The position numbers and the translations under genes are program-made. This document shows positions 14,831 through 24,514 of a stretch of 64,000 nucleotides of DNA, piece after piece. Numbering within the stretch: position 1 is the stretch's first letter; each line of letters opens with the position of its first letter. Origin of the DNA: Microbulbifer sp. YPW16 (GTDB taxonomy: Bacteria; Pseudomonadota; Gammaproteobacteria; Pseudomonadales; Cellvibrionaceae); NCBI RefSeq assembly GCF_021290385.1, contig NZ_CP089928.1, forward strand, positions 3,676,001 to 3,740,000, in the 5' to 3' direction. The notes under the pieces were generated by a model. The model worked only from the letters and a program-made list of their open reading frames with translations, was not told where the DNA came from and did not search any database.

Positions 14831-17770
14831 TTACTGGCAGGCCTCGCAGTCCGGGTCGTCCAGGGAACAGGCCTGGGGTACCGGGGCTGCCTGCGGTTCG
14901 GCGGCCGGGGCGGCGGCTGGTGCTGCCGCTGCCGCGCCGTTGGTGGCGCCGGCGCTTACCGCGTTCAGGTTGCCACCGTTCACGGTGGATTTTTCCGTGC
15001 TGGTGGCGGCCAGGGCGCGCAGGTAGTAAGTGGTCTTCAGGCCACGGTACCAGGCCATGCGATAGGTCAGGTCCAGCTTGCGGCCGTCGGCGCCGGCGAT
15101 GTACAGGTTCAGGGACTGGGCCTGGTCGATCCACTTCTGGCGACGGCTGGCGGCGTCCACGATCCAGCGCGGCTCCACCTCGAAGGCGGTGGCGTACTTG
15201 GCTTTCAGGTCCGCCGGCACGCGCTCGATCTTCTGTACCGAGCCCTCGTAGTATTTCAGGTCGTTGACCATTACCTGGTCCCACAGGCCGCGGTCTTTCA
15301 GGTCGTGCACCAGGTACGGGTTCACCACGGTGAACTCGCCGGACAGGTTCGATTTCACGTACAGGTTCTGGTACGTGGGCTCGATGGACTGGGAAACCCC
15401 GGTGATGTTGGCGATGGTCGCGGTGGGGGCGATCGCCATCACGTTGGAGTTGCGCATGCCCTGGGTTTTCACCTTGCTGCGCAGGCTGTCCCAGTCGAGG
15501 GTGCTGTTGGTGTCCTGCTCGATGTATTTCTCACCGCGTTGCTCCGCCAGTACCTTGATGGAGTCCAGCGGCAGGATGCCCTGGCTCCACAGGGAGCCGT
15601 CGTAGCTCTGGTACTTGCCGCGCTCGGCCGCCAGGTCGCTGGAGGCGGAGATGGCCTCGTAGCTGATGGCTTCCATGGTGATGTCCGCGAACTGCACCGC
15701 CTCGTCGCTGGCGTAGGAGATGCCGGCGCGGTACAGCGCGTCCTGGAAGCCCATCAGGCCCAGGCCCACCGGGCGGTGACGGAAGTTGGACTGGCGCGCG
15801 GTGTCCACGGAGTAGTAGTTGATGTCGATGACGTTATCGAGCATGCGCACGGCGGTGTTGACGGTCTTGGACAGCTTGGCGCGGTCCAGCTGGCCATCTT
15901 CACCAATGTGCTGGGCCAGGTTCACGGAGCCCAGGTTGCACACGGCGATCTCGTCGTTCGCCTTGGTGTTCAGGGTGATCTCGGTGCACAGGTTGGAGCT
16001 GTGTACCACACCGGCGTGCTGCTGCGGGCTGCGCAGGTTGCAGCTGTCCTTGAAGGTGATCCACGGGTGGCCGGTCTCGAACAGCATGCCCAGCATCTTG
16101 CGCCACAGGTCCAGTGCGCGCACTTTCTTGTGCAGCTTCAGCTTGCCCTCGGCGGCCAGCTGCTCGTAGTGCTTGTAGCGCTCCTCGAAGGCGGTGCCCA
16201 CCAGGTCGTGCAGGTCGGGGCAGGTGGCCGGGGAGAACAGGGTCCACTCCTCGTCCTCGAACACGCGCTTCATGAACAGGTCCGGTACCCAGTTGGCGGT
16301 GTTCATGTCGTGGGTGCGGCGACGGTCGTCACCGGTGTTCTTGCGCAGCTCCAGGAATTCCTCGATATCCAGGTGCCAGGTTTCCAGGTAGGCACACACG
16401 GCGCCCTTGCGCTTGCCGCCCTGGTTCACCGCCACGGCGGTGTCGTTGGCCACTTTCAGGAACGGCACCACGCCCTGGGACTTGCCGTTGGTGCCCTTGA
16501 TGTAGGAACCCAGGGAACGCACCGGCGTCCAGTCGTTACCCAGGCCGCCGGCCCACTTGGACAGCATGGCGTTGTCCTGGATGGCGCCGTAGATGCCGTG
16601 CAGGTCGTCCGGCACCGTGGTCAGGTAGCAGGAGGACAGCTGCGGGCGCAGGGTGCCGGCGTTGAACAGGGTGGGCGTGGAGCTCATGTAGTCGAAGGAG
16701 CTCAGCAGGTCGTAGAACTCGATCGCGCGCTCGTTCGGGTTTTCTTCATTGATGGCCAGGCCCATGGCGACGCGCATGAAGAAGATCTGCGGCAGCTCGA
16801 AACGGATGTCGTCGCTGTGCAGGAAGTAGCGGTCGTACAGGGTCTGCAGGCCCAGGTAGGTGAACTGGTGATCGCGCTCGCCCTTGATGGCGAAGCCCAG
16901 TTTCTCCAGGTCGAAGGTGGCCAGGGCCGGGTCCAGCAGCTCCAGCTCGATGCCTTTTTCCACGTAGGCGGCCAGGGTCTGGCTGTACAGGTCTTCCATC
17001 TCGTGGGCGGTGGCGTCGTTGGCCACACCCAGGAAACGCAGGGCCTCGGCGCGCAGCTTGTCCAGCAGCAGGCAGGCGGTGGCGTAGGTGTAGTTGGGTT
17101 CCTGCTCGACCATGGTGCGGGCGGTGATCACCAGCGCGGTGTTGATGTCTTCCTGGGAGACGCCGTCGTACAGGTTGCGCAGCGCCTCGCTCAGGATGGC
17201 CTCGCCGTCCACGTCCTTCAGGCCCTCGCAGGCCTCGGCGACGATGGTGCGCAGGCGGTCCAGGTCCAGCGGCAGCATGCTGCCGTCTTCCTGCTTCACG
17301 CGGATGCTGGGGTGGGTCTCAGCGGCCTGGGCGGGGGCTTCTGCCTGCTGGCCCTTCTCGGCACGCAGGCGGGCGTGCTCCTCGCGGTAGAGGACGTAGT
17401 CGCGGGCGATCTTGTGCTCACCGGCGCGCATCAGGGCCAGTTCCACCTGGTCCTGGATTTCCTCGATGTGGATGGTGCCACCGGAGGGCATGCGGCGCTT
17501 GAAGGTGGCGCTGATCTGGCCCACCAGCTCCTGCACTTTCTCGTGGATGCGGCTGGAGGCTGCGGCGGTGCCGCCCTCTACGGCGAGAAACGCCTTGGTG
17601 ACAGCGACGGAGATCTTGCTGTCGTCATAGGGCACCACGGTGCCGTTGCGCTTGATGACGCGAACCTGTCCCGGCGCGGTGGCGGCGAGGGTGGTGTCGC
17701 TACCGGCCTGATCCCTGGAAGTGCCGTTTTCGGAAGGAACGGCCTGAGAGCGCCCTGTCTCTGTGTGCAT
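14831..17770 (-). CDS. nrdA: ribonucleotide reductase class Ia, alpha subunit
   Basis: 979 residues, longer than the E. coli protein (761) because it has two N-terminal ATP-cone allosteric domains: about 34-130 (VRVIKRNGTVVPYDDSKI) and 155-250 (SIRVKQEDGSMLPLDLDRL), as in Pseudomonas NrdA. It reduces ribonucleoside diphosphates to deoxy forms. Active-site residues are visible: the redox Cys in RPQLSSCYLTT, Asn/Cys/Glu in SNLCTEITL, the partner Cys in AVCNLGSVNLA, and the radical-path tyrosines near TKTTYYLRA and the C-terminal core. The tail CSLDDPDCEACQ carries the cysteines that shuttle electrons from thioredoxin or glutaredoxin. ATG start. An upstream NrdR-like box and DnaA box probably link it to replication. 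Confidence 0.96.
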   Translation of the reverse strand: MHTETGRSQAVPSENGTSRDQAGSDTTLAATAPGQVRVIKRNGTVVPYDDSKISVAVTKAFLAVEGGTAAASSRIHEKVQELVGQISATFKRRMPSGGTIHIEEIQDQVELALMRAGEHKIARDYVLYREEHARLRAEKGQQAEAPAQAAETHPSIRVKQEDGSMLPLDLDRLRTIVAEACEGLKDVDGEAILSEALRNLYDGVSQEDINTALVITARTMVEQEPNYTYATACLLLDKLRAEALRFLGVANDATAHEMEDLYSQTLAAYVEKGIELELLDPALATFDLEKLGFAIKGERDHQFTYLGLQTLYDRYFLHSDDIRFELPQIFFMRVAMGLAINEENPNERAIEFYDLLSSFDYMSSTPTLFNAGTLRPQLSSCYLTTVPDDLHGIYGAIQDNAMLSKWAGGLGNDWTPVRSLGSYIKGTNGKSQGVVPFLKVANDTAVAVNQGGKRKGAVCAYLETWHLDIEEFLELRKNTGDDRRRTHDMNTANWVPDLFMKRVFEDEEWTLFSPATCPDLHDLVGTAFEERYKHYEQLAAEGKLKLHKKVRALDLWRKMLGMLFETGHPWITFKDSCNLRSPQQHAGVVHSSNLCTEITLNTKANDEIAVCNLGSVNLAQHIGEDGQLDRAKLSKTVNTAVRMLDNVIDINYYSVDTARQSNFRHRPVGLGLMGFQDALYRAGISYASDEAVQFADITMEAISYEAISASSDLAAERGKYQSYDGSLWSQGILPLDSIKVLAEQRGEKYIEQDTNSTLDWDSLRSKVKTQGMRNSNVMAIAPTATIANITGVSQSIEPTYQNLYVKSNLSGEFTVVNPYLVHDLKDRGLWDQVMVNDLKYYEGSVQKIERVPADLKAKYATAFEVEPRWIVDAASRRQKWIDQAQSLNLYIAGADGRKLDLTYRMAWYRGLKTTYYLRALAATSTEKSTVNGGNLNAVSAGATNGAAAAAPAAAPAAEPQAAPVPQACSLDDPDCEACQ

Positions 17771-18113
17771 GTAGATCTCCGCAAGTATTTACTGAGTTAT
17801 TTCCGCTTGTTATCCGCGTCACCTGCGCGGCCTGTCGCGGGGTCCCCGTCGCCCCGGTTGCCCGTCCGTCACCGGTGGGTGCGGGCGGGGAGGGCGAACA
17901 GGCCGTGCCCCCGTCTGTGTCGTATTACCTGTGGCTCCCGGTCACCGACCTGTTACCTCTGGGCGCGACACATCCGGGTGCCGGTGGCGGAACAATGCCG
18001 CCCGGGTACCTCTGGATTCATCTGGAAAACTTCTGACTGACTGAGTGGCGCCAAACCGGTTGGCGCAGAGTCTTGACCGGCCCCTGTCAGCTTGGGGCTG
18101 TGTTGGGAGTAAA

Positions 18114-18130
18114 ACCCTATATGTTGGGGT
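18114..18130 (-). promoter_or_regulatory. NrdR box-like palindrome
   Basis: ACCCTATATGTTGGGGT, an imperfect palindrome close to the NrdR consensus acaCwAtATaTwGtgt, 344 bp upstream of the nrdA start. NrdR represses nrd genes in most bacteria. A second, spaced partner box is not clear (the nearby GGGGCTGTGTTGGG is weak). Confidence 0.5.
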
Positions 18131-18200
18131 TGCCCCTCGACTGCGCAACAAGATAATGCGGTAGAGGCCGATTTTCAAGGCGGATAACTCGGGGGTTATC

Positions 18201-18209
18201 TGTGGATAA
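18201..18209 (-). promoter_or_regulatory. DnaA box
   Basis: TGTGGATAA, the exact complement of the strong consensus TTATCCACA, next to a weaker TTATC half site. DnaA is known to regulate nrdAB in E. coli. A single strong box suggests regulation, not an origin. Confidence 0.55.
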
Positions 18210-18663
18210 ATTGTGGGTAGGCGGTGAAGGTCAGTAGCTACTCTGCCGCCAGCGCCCGCCGTTGCTGGTGGTGTCTAAAAGGTGACCAGCTGTGAAGAAA
18301 AGCCGGTGTTTTTAAGAATTTTTTTTAATAGTTTTGGGCCCCTAAATTAACCTGGGCAATAACTGTTTTGACCTGTGTAGTCAGTGAGCAAAGTGGTACT
18401 ACGGCGTCCATTTTTGCGTGGCATTATGCGCCGATGAAGGGCGCGCCAGTGGCGTAAAAATCACCAGCTGTTTCGCACTGTTGATCATCTATGCCGGTTG
18501 TTTTTTGAGCGCCGGGGCGCGTTGGCCAAGGCGGTGGAAAAATAACCGGCCAGCTTCGGCCCGCCGTGCACAAAAAACGAACACCCGGGAATGCCTGCCC
18601 GCCGCCGGGGCGCGGCAAGTTACACGGGGCGGTTCACGCTTTCAAACCATTTCTGGCGCCAAC

Positions 18664-18703
18664 ATAAAAAAAGCGCCCGGCCGGTGCAACCGGCGCGGGC
18701 GCC
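18664..18703 (-). terminator. rho-independent terminator of argF
   Basis: Minus strand GGGCGCCCGCGCCGG-TTGCA-CCGGCCGGGCGC followed by seven T. It lies about 50 bp after the argF stop. Confidence 0.9.
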
Positions 18704-18754
18704 CTGGGTTCACTACTGTGAAGGGTTACCGCAAAGGAATGTGACGCGGGAAAA

Positions 18755-19669
18755 TCAGTTGCTGTTTTCCTGCAGGAATTCCATCAGCGCCTTCTGGGCG
18801 TGCAGGCGGTTTTCCGCCTCGTCCCACACCACGGAAATGTTTTCGTCTTCCAGCAGTTCGGCGCTCACTTCCTCGCCGCGGTGGGCGGGCAGGCAGTGCA
18901 TGAAGATCGCCTCGCTGTTGGCGTGGCTCATCAGCTCGTGGTCCACCAGGTAGCCCTCGAATGCCTTGAGGCGCTGGTGCTGTTCGGTCTCCTGGCCCAT
19001 GGAGGCCCACACATCGGTTGCCACCCAGTCGGCGCCGCGCACGGCATCTTCCGGCTTGCGCACGATGGTGACCCGGTCGCCGGCGCTGGCGACGATGGAC
19101 TGATCCGGGTCGTAGCCCTCGGGGCAGGCGATGCGCAGCTCGAAATCGTACTGGCGCGCGGCGTTGATATAGGAGTGGCACATATTATTGCCGTCCCCGA
19201 CCCAGGCCACCACGCGGCCGCTGGGGCTGCCGCGATGTTCTACATAGGTCTGGATATCCGCCAGCAGCTGGCAGGGGTGGAAGCTGTCCGACAGGGCGTT
19301 GATCACCGGCACCCGCGAGTGGGCGGCAAAGCGCTCCAGCACGTTGTGGCCGAAGGTGCGGATCATCACCATGTCCACCATGCGCGAGATCACCCGGGCG
19401 CTGTCCTCGATCGGCTCGCCGCGGCCCAGCTGGGTGTCGCGGGGGGACAGGAACAGGGCGCTGCCGCCCATCTGCGCCATGCCCGCCTCGAAGGAGACGC
19501 GGGTACGGGTGGAGGACTTCTCGAAGATCATCCCCAGTACCTTGTCGCGGAACGGCTCGGTGGTGATGCCCTGGGCGCGCAGCGCCTTCAGTTCAATGGC
19601 GCGCTCGATCACCGTGTCGAGTTCTTCCCTGTTCAGGTCCATCAGGCTGAGAAAATGTCTGGTCGCCAT
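18755..19669 (-). CDS. argF: ornithine carbamoyltransferase
   Basis: 304 residues, the normal size. It makes citrulline from ornithine and carbamoyl phosphate in arginine synthesis, in the cytoplasm as a trimer. The carbamoyl-phosphate motif STRTR is at about residues 53-57, followed by MGGSALFL and the LGRGEP loop; HPCQLLAD (about 131-138) and the C-terminal [12 protein letters not shown] complete the active site. Anabolic ArgF is favoured over a catabolic ArcB because the neighbour is argD and no arcA or arcC is seen. Start ATG at 19669. It is downstream of argD with a 59 bp gap, probably in one operon. Confidence 0.95.
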   Translation of the reverse strand: MATRHFLSLMDLNREELDTVIERAIELKALRAQGITTEPFRDKVLGMIFEKSSTRTRVSFEAGMAQMGGSALFLSPRDTQLGRGEPIEDSARVISRMVDMVMIRTFGHNVLERFAAHSRVPVINALSDSFHPCQLLADIQTYVEHRGSPSGRVVAWVGDGNNMCHSYINAARQYDFELRIACPEGYDPDQSIVASAGDRVTIVRKPEDAVRGADWVATDVWASMGQETEQHQRLKAFEGYLVDHELMSHANSEAIFMHCLPAHRGEEVSAELLEDENISVVWDEAENRLHAQKALMEFLQENSN

Positions 19670-19728
19670 GGGTCTTGTCTCCCTTCTTTAATACAGGCGG
19701 TTTGTTATGTCTGTGCCGGTTGCGTCCC

Positions 19729-20913
19729 TCAGGCCGCCTGGCGGGCGAATTGCAGGACCAGTGTGCTGACAGTATCGGCCACCTGGCGGCACTCGCTGTC
19801 CGTGAGTGTCAGCGGCGGCAACAGGCGCAGCACGTTGCCGGCGGTGACATTGATCAACAGGTCGTGGGCGCGGGCCTGCTGTACCAGTTCGCCGCAGGGG
19901 CGGTCCAGCTCGATACCCACCATCAGGCCCAGCCCGCGGATATCGTGCACGGCCTCACAGCCACCCAGCTGCACCCGCAGCTGTTGCAGCAGGCTGGCCC
20001 CCAGGGAAGCGGCGCGCTCTACCAGCGCCTCGTTCTCCAGGGTTTCCAGCACCGCCAGGGCGGCGCGGCAGGCCAGCGGGTTGCCGCCGAAGGTGGAGCC
20101 GTGGCTGCCGGCGCCGAACAGCTGCGCCGCCACACCGCTGGCCAGGCAGGCACCGATGGGTACGCCATTGCCCAGTCCCTTGGCCGTGGTGACCACATCA
20201 GGGAGTATGCCGGCGTGCTGGTAGGCGAACAACTCGCCGGTGCGGCCGTTGCCGGTCTGGATCTCGTCCAGCATCAGCAGCCAGTGGCGGTCGTTGCACA
20301 GGTGGCGCAGGCGCAGCAGGTAGTCGCTGTCGGGGACGCGGATGCCGCCCTCGCCCTGCACCGGCTCCACCAGCACCGCGACGATATCGTCGTGCTGCGC
20401 CGCCAGTGCCTCGATGGCGGCGACATCGTTGAAGGGCACCCGCAGGAAGCCCTCCGGCAGCGGGGCGAAGCCCTGCTGGGCGGCGGGGTTGCCGGTGGCG
20501 GTGAGGGTGGCCAGGGTGCGGCCGTGGAAGGCGTGCTCCATTACCACGATGCGCGGGCAGGCCAGCCCGCGCGCGTTGCCCAGCTTGCGCGCCAGCTTGA
20601 TGGCGGCCTCGTTGGCCTCGGCACCGGAGTTGGAGAAGAACACATTGTCCATGCCCGACAGGGCCACCAGCTTTTCCGCCAGCTGTTCCTGGGCGGGAAT
20701 ATTGTAGAGGTTGGACACGTGCAGCAGGGTGTGGGCCTGGTCCTGCAGCGCCGCGGTGACCGCCGGGTGGCAGTGCCCCAGGCCGCAAACGGCGATACCG
20801 GAGATGGCGTCCAGGTAGCGTCGGCCGCTGTCGTCCCACACGTAGTTGCCTTCGCCCCTGACCAGGGTCAGGGTCCTTTCGCCGTAATTCTGCATCAGTG
20901 CGGGGATGGCCAC
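19729..20913 (-). CDS. argD: acetylornithine aminotransferase
   Basis: 394 residues, class III PLP-dependent aminotransferase. It converts N-acetylglutamate semialdehyde to N-acetylornithine and may also serve in lysine synthesis. Motifs: DAISGIAVCGLGHCHP, SNSGAEANEAAIKLAR (phosphate binding), LMLDEIQTGNGRTG (Asp near the PLP pyridine), and the Schiff-base Lys in VTTAKGLGNGVP. The GTG at 20913 is chosen because AGGAGGAG stands about nine bases upstream; an in-frame ATG six codons later lacks such a site. First gene of argD-argF, divergent from grxD. Confidence 0.92.
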   Translation of the reverse strand: MAIPALMQNYGERTLTLVRGEGNYVWDDSGRRYLDAISGIAVCGLGHCHPAVTAALQDQAHTLLHVSNLYNIPAQEQLAEKLVALSGMDNVFFSNSGAEANEAAIKLARKLGNARGLACPRIVVMEHAFHGRTLATLTATGNPAAQQGFAPLPEGFLRVPFNDVAAIEALAAQHDDIVAVLVEPVQGEGGIRVPDSDYLLRLRHLCNDRHWLLMLDEIQTGNGRTGELFAYQHAGILPDVVTTAKGLGNGVPIGACLASGVAAQLFGAGSHGSTFGGNPLACRAALAVLETLENEALVERAASLGASLLQQLRVQLGGCEAVHDIRGLGLMVGIELDRPCGELVQQARAHDLLINVTAGNVLRLLPPLTLTDSECRQVADTVSTLVLQFARQAA

Positions 20914-21184
20914 TTTGCTGTCTCCTCCTGTTGATCTGCCTGTAGGCCTGTCGATCCGGTTTCCGCAGGAAATTCGGCATTGCCGCCTTCAATCCGCAGT
21001 TTCCCCGGGTTGGCCGGCAATACTACCACAAGGATAGTGGCGGGATAGTCGCGGAGGCCGGGAATTGGCGTTTTTCGTATGCGACTGCACACTAGGGTAC
21101 AATGCCGGCCAGCGCGCCACTGCCCCCGGCCGGCGCAGCGCCCAATTTATCGACCGGTACCACTACCCGAGGTTAGTTATCCCT

Positions 21185-21517
21185 ATGGACACAATGGAGA
21201 ACATCAAGCAGCAGATCGCCGACAACGCCATCCTGCTCTACATGAAAGGCAGCCCCAACGCGCCCCAGTGCGGCTTTTCCATGCGCGCCTCCCAGGCGCT
21301 GATGGCCTGTGGCAAGCGTTTTGCCTATGTGGATGTGCTGTCCAACCCGGATATCCGCTCTGAACTGCCCAAGTACGCCAACTGGCCCACCTTCCCGCAG
21401 CTGTGGGTGAAGGGCGAGCTGGTCGGCGGCTGTGACATCATCATGGAGATGTACGAGAGCGGCGAGCTGAAGACCCTGGTGGAAGAGGCCTCCGCCGAGA
21501 GCGAGGACGGCGAGTAA
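21185..21517 (+). CDS. grxD: monothiol glutaredoxin Grx4/GrxD
   Basis: 110 residues of the CGFS glutaredoxin class. These proteins bind a shared [2Fe-2S] cluster with glutathione and pass it to apo-proteins, often with BolA. Visible: glutathione-binding YMKGSPNAPQCGFS with active Cys in CGFS near residue 30, the WPTFPQLWVKGELVGGCDI segment with the cis-Pro, and a Glu-rich tail. The ATG at 21185 is chosen; the one three codons later is possible and neither has a strong ribosome-binding site. Followed by a clear terminator. Fits with the nearby bacterioferritin and bfd genes in iron handling. Confidence 0.93.
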   Translation: MDTMENIKQQIADNAILLYMKGSPNAPQCGFSMRASQALMACGKRFAYVDVLSNPDIRSELPKYANWPTFPQLWVKGELVGGCDIIMEMYESGELKTLVEEASAESEDGE

Positions 21518-21538
21518 ACCTTGCCGGTCCCCGGGACG

Positions 21539-21568
21539 AAAAAACCGCGGCAATGCCGCGGTTTTTTT
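21539..21568. terminator. bidirectional rho-independent terminator
   Basis: AAAAACCGCGGCA-AT-GCCGCGGTTTTTTT directly after grxD; an A-run and a T-run flank a perfect stem. Confidence 0.93.
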
Positions 21569-21606
21569 ATGCCCGCAGATCGGGCCGTGTGTATGCCGGT
21601 GGGGCA

Positions 21607-22157
21607 GGGCGCACACAAGGTGCGCCCCTACGGGGGGAACGAACCGATCCGGGGAATGATGTAGGGGCGCACCTTGTATGCGCCCGAATACCCGTGTCCA
21701 CGAGGCCTGGTCCCTGGCGTCAAGCCGGCGGAATGATGGAGGGGGTTGGGGTTGCTGGGGGAGGGCGGACACAAGGTCCGCCCCTACGGCCGGGTTTCCA
21801 GGCCCGACGCGGGAGCGCATCCCGTCACCTGATACGGTCTGTCGTTGGTATTGGCAACGGGACCGGGATAATTCGGGAAAAGATCGTAGGGGCGCACCTT
21901 GTGTGCGCCCGAATGGCCTGGTGCGTGCAATGCCAGTATCAGGCTGGCTTAACCCATGCCCTCGTCATGGCGATCCACCGGGATGATGGAGGGGGCGGGT
22001 TGCTGGGGGAGGGCGGACACAAGGTCCGCCCCTACGGCCGGGTTTCCGGGTCCGGCGCGGGGGCGCATCCCGTCACCCGATACGGTCTGTCGTTGGTATC
22101 GGCAATGGATCCGGGTAATTCGGGAAAAGATCGTAGGGGCGCACCTTGTGTGCGCCC
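21607..22157. repeat. REP-like palindrome cluster with tandem duplication
   Basis: Six copies of a 25 bp palindrome beginning GTAGGGGCGCACCTTG or its complement, in alternating orientation, at 21607, 21661, 21763 (GGAC variant), 21886, 22011 (GGAC variant) and 22133. The stretch 21732-21911 is repeated at 21981-22158 (period about 248 bp) with scattered substitutions. The segment fills the gap between grxD and bfr and has no gene. Four related copies occur at 32.7-33.1 kb. Confidence 0.85.
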
Positions 22158-22169
22158 GGGAAACAGCCC

Positions 22170-22652
22170 TTATTCGTCGGAGGCTTTTTCCATCTGGGTC
22201 TGCAGGTAGTTTTGCAGGCCTACCATGTCGACCAGCTCCAGCTGCTTTTCCAGCCAGTCCACGTGCTCTTCCTCGGACTCGAGGATTTTCTCCAGCAACT
22301 CGCGGCTGCCGTAGTCGCGCACGGATTCACAGTAGGCGATACCGTCGCGCAGGTCGGGGATGGCCTTGGATTCCAGCTTCAGGTCGCACTTGAGCATTTC
22401 CTGCGGGTCTTCGCCGATCAGCAGCTTGCCCAGGTGTTGCAGGTTGGGGATGCCCTCCAGGAACAGGATCCGCTCGATGAGCCAGTCGGCATGTTTCATT
22501 TCATCGATGGATTCTTCGTATTCCTTTTTGCCCAGCTCTTTCAGGCCCCAGTTGTCATACATGCGGGCATGCAGGAAATACTGGTTGATGGCCACCAGCT
22601 CGTTGCCCAGTGCTTTGTTGAGGTGTTCGATGACCTTGGGATCGCCTTTCAT
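22170..22652 (-). CDS. bfr: bacterioferritin
   Basis: 160 residues, the standard size. Bacterioferritin forms a 24-subunit haem-containing shell that oxidises and stores iron. The ferroxidase ligands align exactly: Glu18, Glu51, His54, Glu94, Glu127 and His130, with the haem ligand Met52 in [11 protein letters not shown] preceded by AGGAG. It is 8 bp from the repeat cluster at its 3' end; no standard terminator is visible there. A DUF2254 gene and bfd follow to the right, so it belongs to an iron-storage neighbourhood. A weak AATGAT-type Fur half site lies upstream near 22885. Confidence 0.96.
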   Translation of the reverse strand: MKGDPKVIEHLNKALGNELVAINQYFLHARMYDNWGLKELGKKEYEESIDEMKHADWLIERILFLEGIPNLQHLGKLLIGEDPQEMLKCDLKLESKAIPDLRDGIAYCESVRDYGSRELLEKILESEEEHVDWLEKQLELVDMVGLQNYLQTQMEKASDE

Positions 22653-23004
22653 AGCTTTTGCTCCTGTGCCCGCGATGCCGGGTGTGCACCCGCGGGAATA
22701 TCCTGTTGTGAGTTGTGTGCTTCCGCGCCGCCAGTCAGTTATCAGTAATTTTATTGTAGGGTCGGTAGCGCATATGCGGTGGAGTTTGCGGTGCTGTCAG
22801 CGGCAAGTCAAGGGAAGCGAAAATTCACGCAGACACTGTATATAAAGGGTGAAACACAAATTTGGCCGAAAAGCGGAACGAAAATGATTCCTCTTTAGAT
22901 GCCCTTCGAAAACCTTGTCGATAGTCATTTTTATTTACTGTGCGCGGAAAAATGCCGGGCGCAGGTTGGCGGGGCAGGCAGCGGGACTTTTATTTGGTCA
23001 GCTG
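22653..23004. other. intergenic region upstream of bfr
   Basis: 352 bp; no gene. It should carry the bfr promoter; GAAAATGATTCCTC (22881-22894) resembles a partial Fur-box hexamer array, and TATATAAAGG lies near 22846. No terminator for the DUF2254 gene was found. Confidence 0.4.
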
Positions 23005-24318
23005 CTAGTTGGTGAGCTGCGCGGCGATTTCCTCCACGCGGGATTTGATCGCCTGCAAATCGTTGCTGCTCTCGATAAAGGTTTCGCAGTCCTCTTCCAG
23101 CTGCCGCACATAGGCGAGCATGGCGCGGCGGTCCTGCCCGCGGCCGCAGGCACGGCTCAGGCGCAACAGGGAATTCAACAGGTGCCGCATGAATACACCA
23201 TTGGCGCGGCCGTGCTCACAGATTTCATCGAGTGAGGCATCCAGCAGGTCGGCGAAGGTCAGCTCCCGCGTTACCAGGCGCAGGCGGCCGAGCTCATCGG
23301 TAAAGCAGTTTCCCGGTTCCGGTCGTTGCAGCACCGTGCCCAGTCCCTCCACCAGTCGATCGACACAGGTATAGGCGGTGAACGGATCATTGACGCCCGG
23401 CGACAGCGCGCGCACGGCAATCTGCGACAGCTGCCGGATGGAAAAGACAATATCCTGTTCGGCGGTTGGCTGGGAGCCGATTTCCACCGCCGAGTGAATG
23501 CCGGTGAGCAGCGAATCCATATCGGCGGGTGAGTCGAAGATGCGCCCGATGACACCCCAGTGATTGACGTAGGCTCCCGCGTGGCAGGTGATCTGCAGGC
23601 AGCAATCGTATTTCTCCGCCAGGGCCTGCAGGGCCGGGCGGTTGACCAGTTGCACATAGCCGCCGCTGCCGCTGGGGATATTGATCCAGCCCTGGCCCAG
23701 TTCCAGGCGGTCCTCGTCGAATTTCTGCCCTTCCATATCTTTCGGGGACTGCGGGTATTCGCGGTCGATCGCGCGATGGAACTCCTGGTTGATCTGGTGG
23801 GTGATGTTGTCCACCTGGATGGTGAGCGCCACGTTATGGATGAAGTACACCAGGAACAGGATGCTGGCCAGGGCCAGCAGCATGGCCACATGCACGGCCA
23901 GGTCATAGTTGCTGACGTTGTCTTCCAGCGTATCGATGCTGCGGATGGTGACCAGCGCATAGACAAAGGAGGCGAGAAAGATCCCCAGTGCCACCTGGGT
24001 GCTGCGGTCGCGGACAAAATTGCGCACCACGCGCGGGCCGAATTGGTTAGAGGCCAGTGTCAGTGCCACCACCGTAATGGAAAAGACGGTACCGGCCACG
24101 GTAATGGTGGAAGAGGCAATAGTGGAGAGCAGGGCGCGGGCGCTGTTGGCGTCGCTGATGCTGAGCCAGTCAATCCCGGTAGCGCCGGCGACATCGACGG
24201 CGCTGTCCAGTAGCCGCAGGCCGATGGCGAGAAGTATCGCCAGCACAATCATGCTGGCCGGCACCGTCAGGAAACTGGTGCGCAGTTGTTCACCCAGGTG
24301 CTGGAGGGAATGCCGCAT
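23005..24318 (-). CDS. DUF2254 membrane protein
   Basis: 437 residues. Four membrane helices in the first half (about 20-36, 68-90, 110-126, 140-162) and a soluble C-terminal half. Characteristic strings for DUF2254 are SITVVALTLASNQFGPR after the second helix, VRDRSTQVALGIFLASFVYAL, FFIHNVALTIQV-like VYFIHNVALTIQVDNI, and IRALSPGVNDPFTA-like VRALSPGVNDPFTAYTCVD. Function is not established. ATG start at 24318, downstream (minus strand) of bfd with a 196 bp gap. Confidence 0.9.
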   Translation of the reverse strand: MRHSLQHLGEQLRTSFLTVPASMIVLAILLAIGLRLLDSAVDVAGATGIDWLSISDANSARALLSTIASSTITVAGTVFSITVVALTLASNQFGPRVVRNFVRDRSTQVALGIFLASFVYALVTIRSIDTLEDNVSNYDLAVHVAMLLALASILFLVYFIHNVALTIQVDNITHQINQEFHRAIDREYPQSPKDMEGQKFDEDRLELGQGWINIPSGSGGYVQLVNRPALQALAEKYDCCLQITCHAGAYVNHWGVIGRIFDSPADMDSLLTGIHSAVEIGSQPTAEQDIVFSIRQLSQIAVRALSPGVNDPFTAYTCVDRLVEGLGTVLQRPEPGNCFTDELGRLRLVTRELTFADLLDASLDEICEHGRANGVFMRHLLNSLLRLSRACGRGQDRRAMLAYVRQLEEDCETFIESSNDLQAIKSRVEEIAAQLTN

Positions 24319-24514
24319 GCTGTCCCACTGGTGGCCGTGCAGGTTTCCTTAGCTTAGTGCACCGGCAGCGACTGTTGTCGGGGCCATTATCGGCGGCGGC
24401 AACCTGGTGTGATGGCTCGTATGCAGTAAAGGATCAGGGCCGGGGGAGCGAGAGGGGAAGGCCTGGGAGCGGGGGAGGGGGCGGGCGACCACGGGGGGTG
24501 GCCGCCGGATTACA

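Larger units (their letters stand above)
17771..18663. promoter_or_regulatory. nrdA upstream regulatory region
   Basis: 893 bp without a recognised gene between nrdA and the argF terminator. It contains the NrdR-like box (18114-18130), the DnaA box (18201-18209) and an AT-rich tract 18305-18380 with a long T run that could hold the promoter. Open frames here (for example 18418-18744) have no supported product. Confidence 0.55.

Noticed and set aside
14810-18040. Very long open frame on the plus strand opposite nrdA
   Set aside because: It is the antisense shadow of nrdA in high-GC DNA: Val/Gly/His/Gln-rich, no domain, no ribosome-binding site.
18191-18215. DnaA box as a possible replication origin
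   Set aside because: Only one strong box is present, with no array, no dnaA/dnaN/gidA genes and no classical AT-rich unwinding element with repeats next to it.
18418-18744. Small gene between nrdA and argF
   Set aside because: The frame overlaps the argF terminator, has no ribosome-binding site and no recognisable product.
21607-22157. Repeat cluster as a CRISPR array
   Set aside because: Repeats are palindromes in alternating orientation with uneven spacing, and no cas gene is present in the window.
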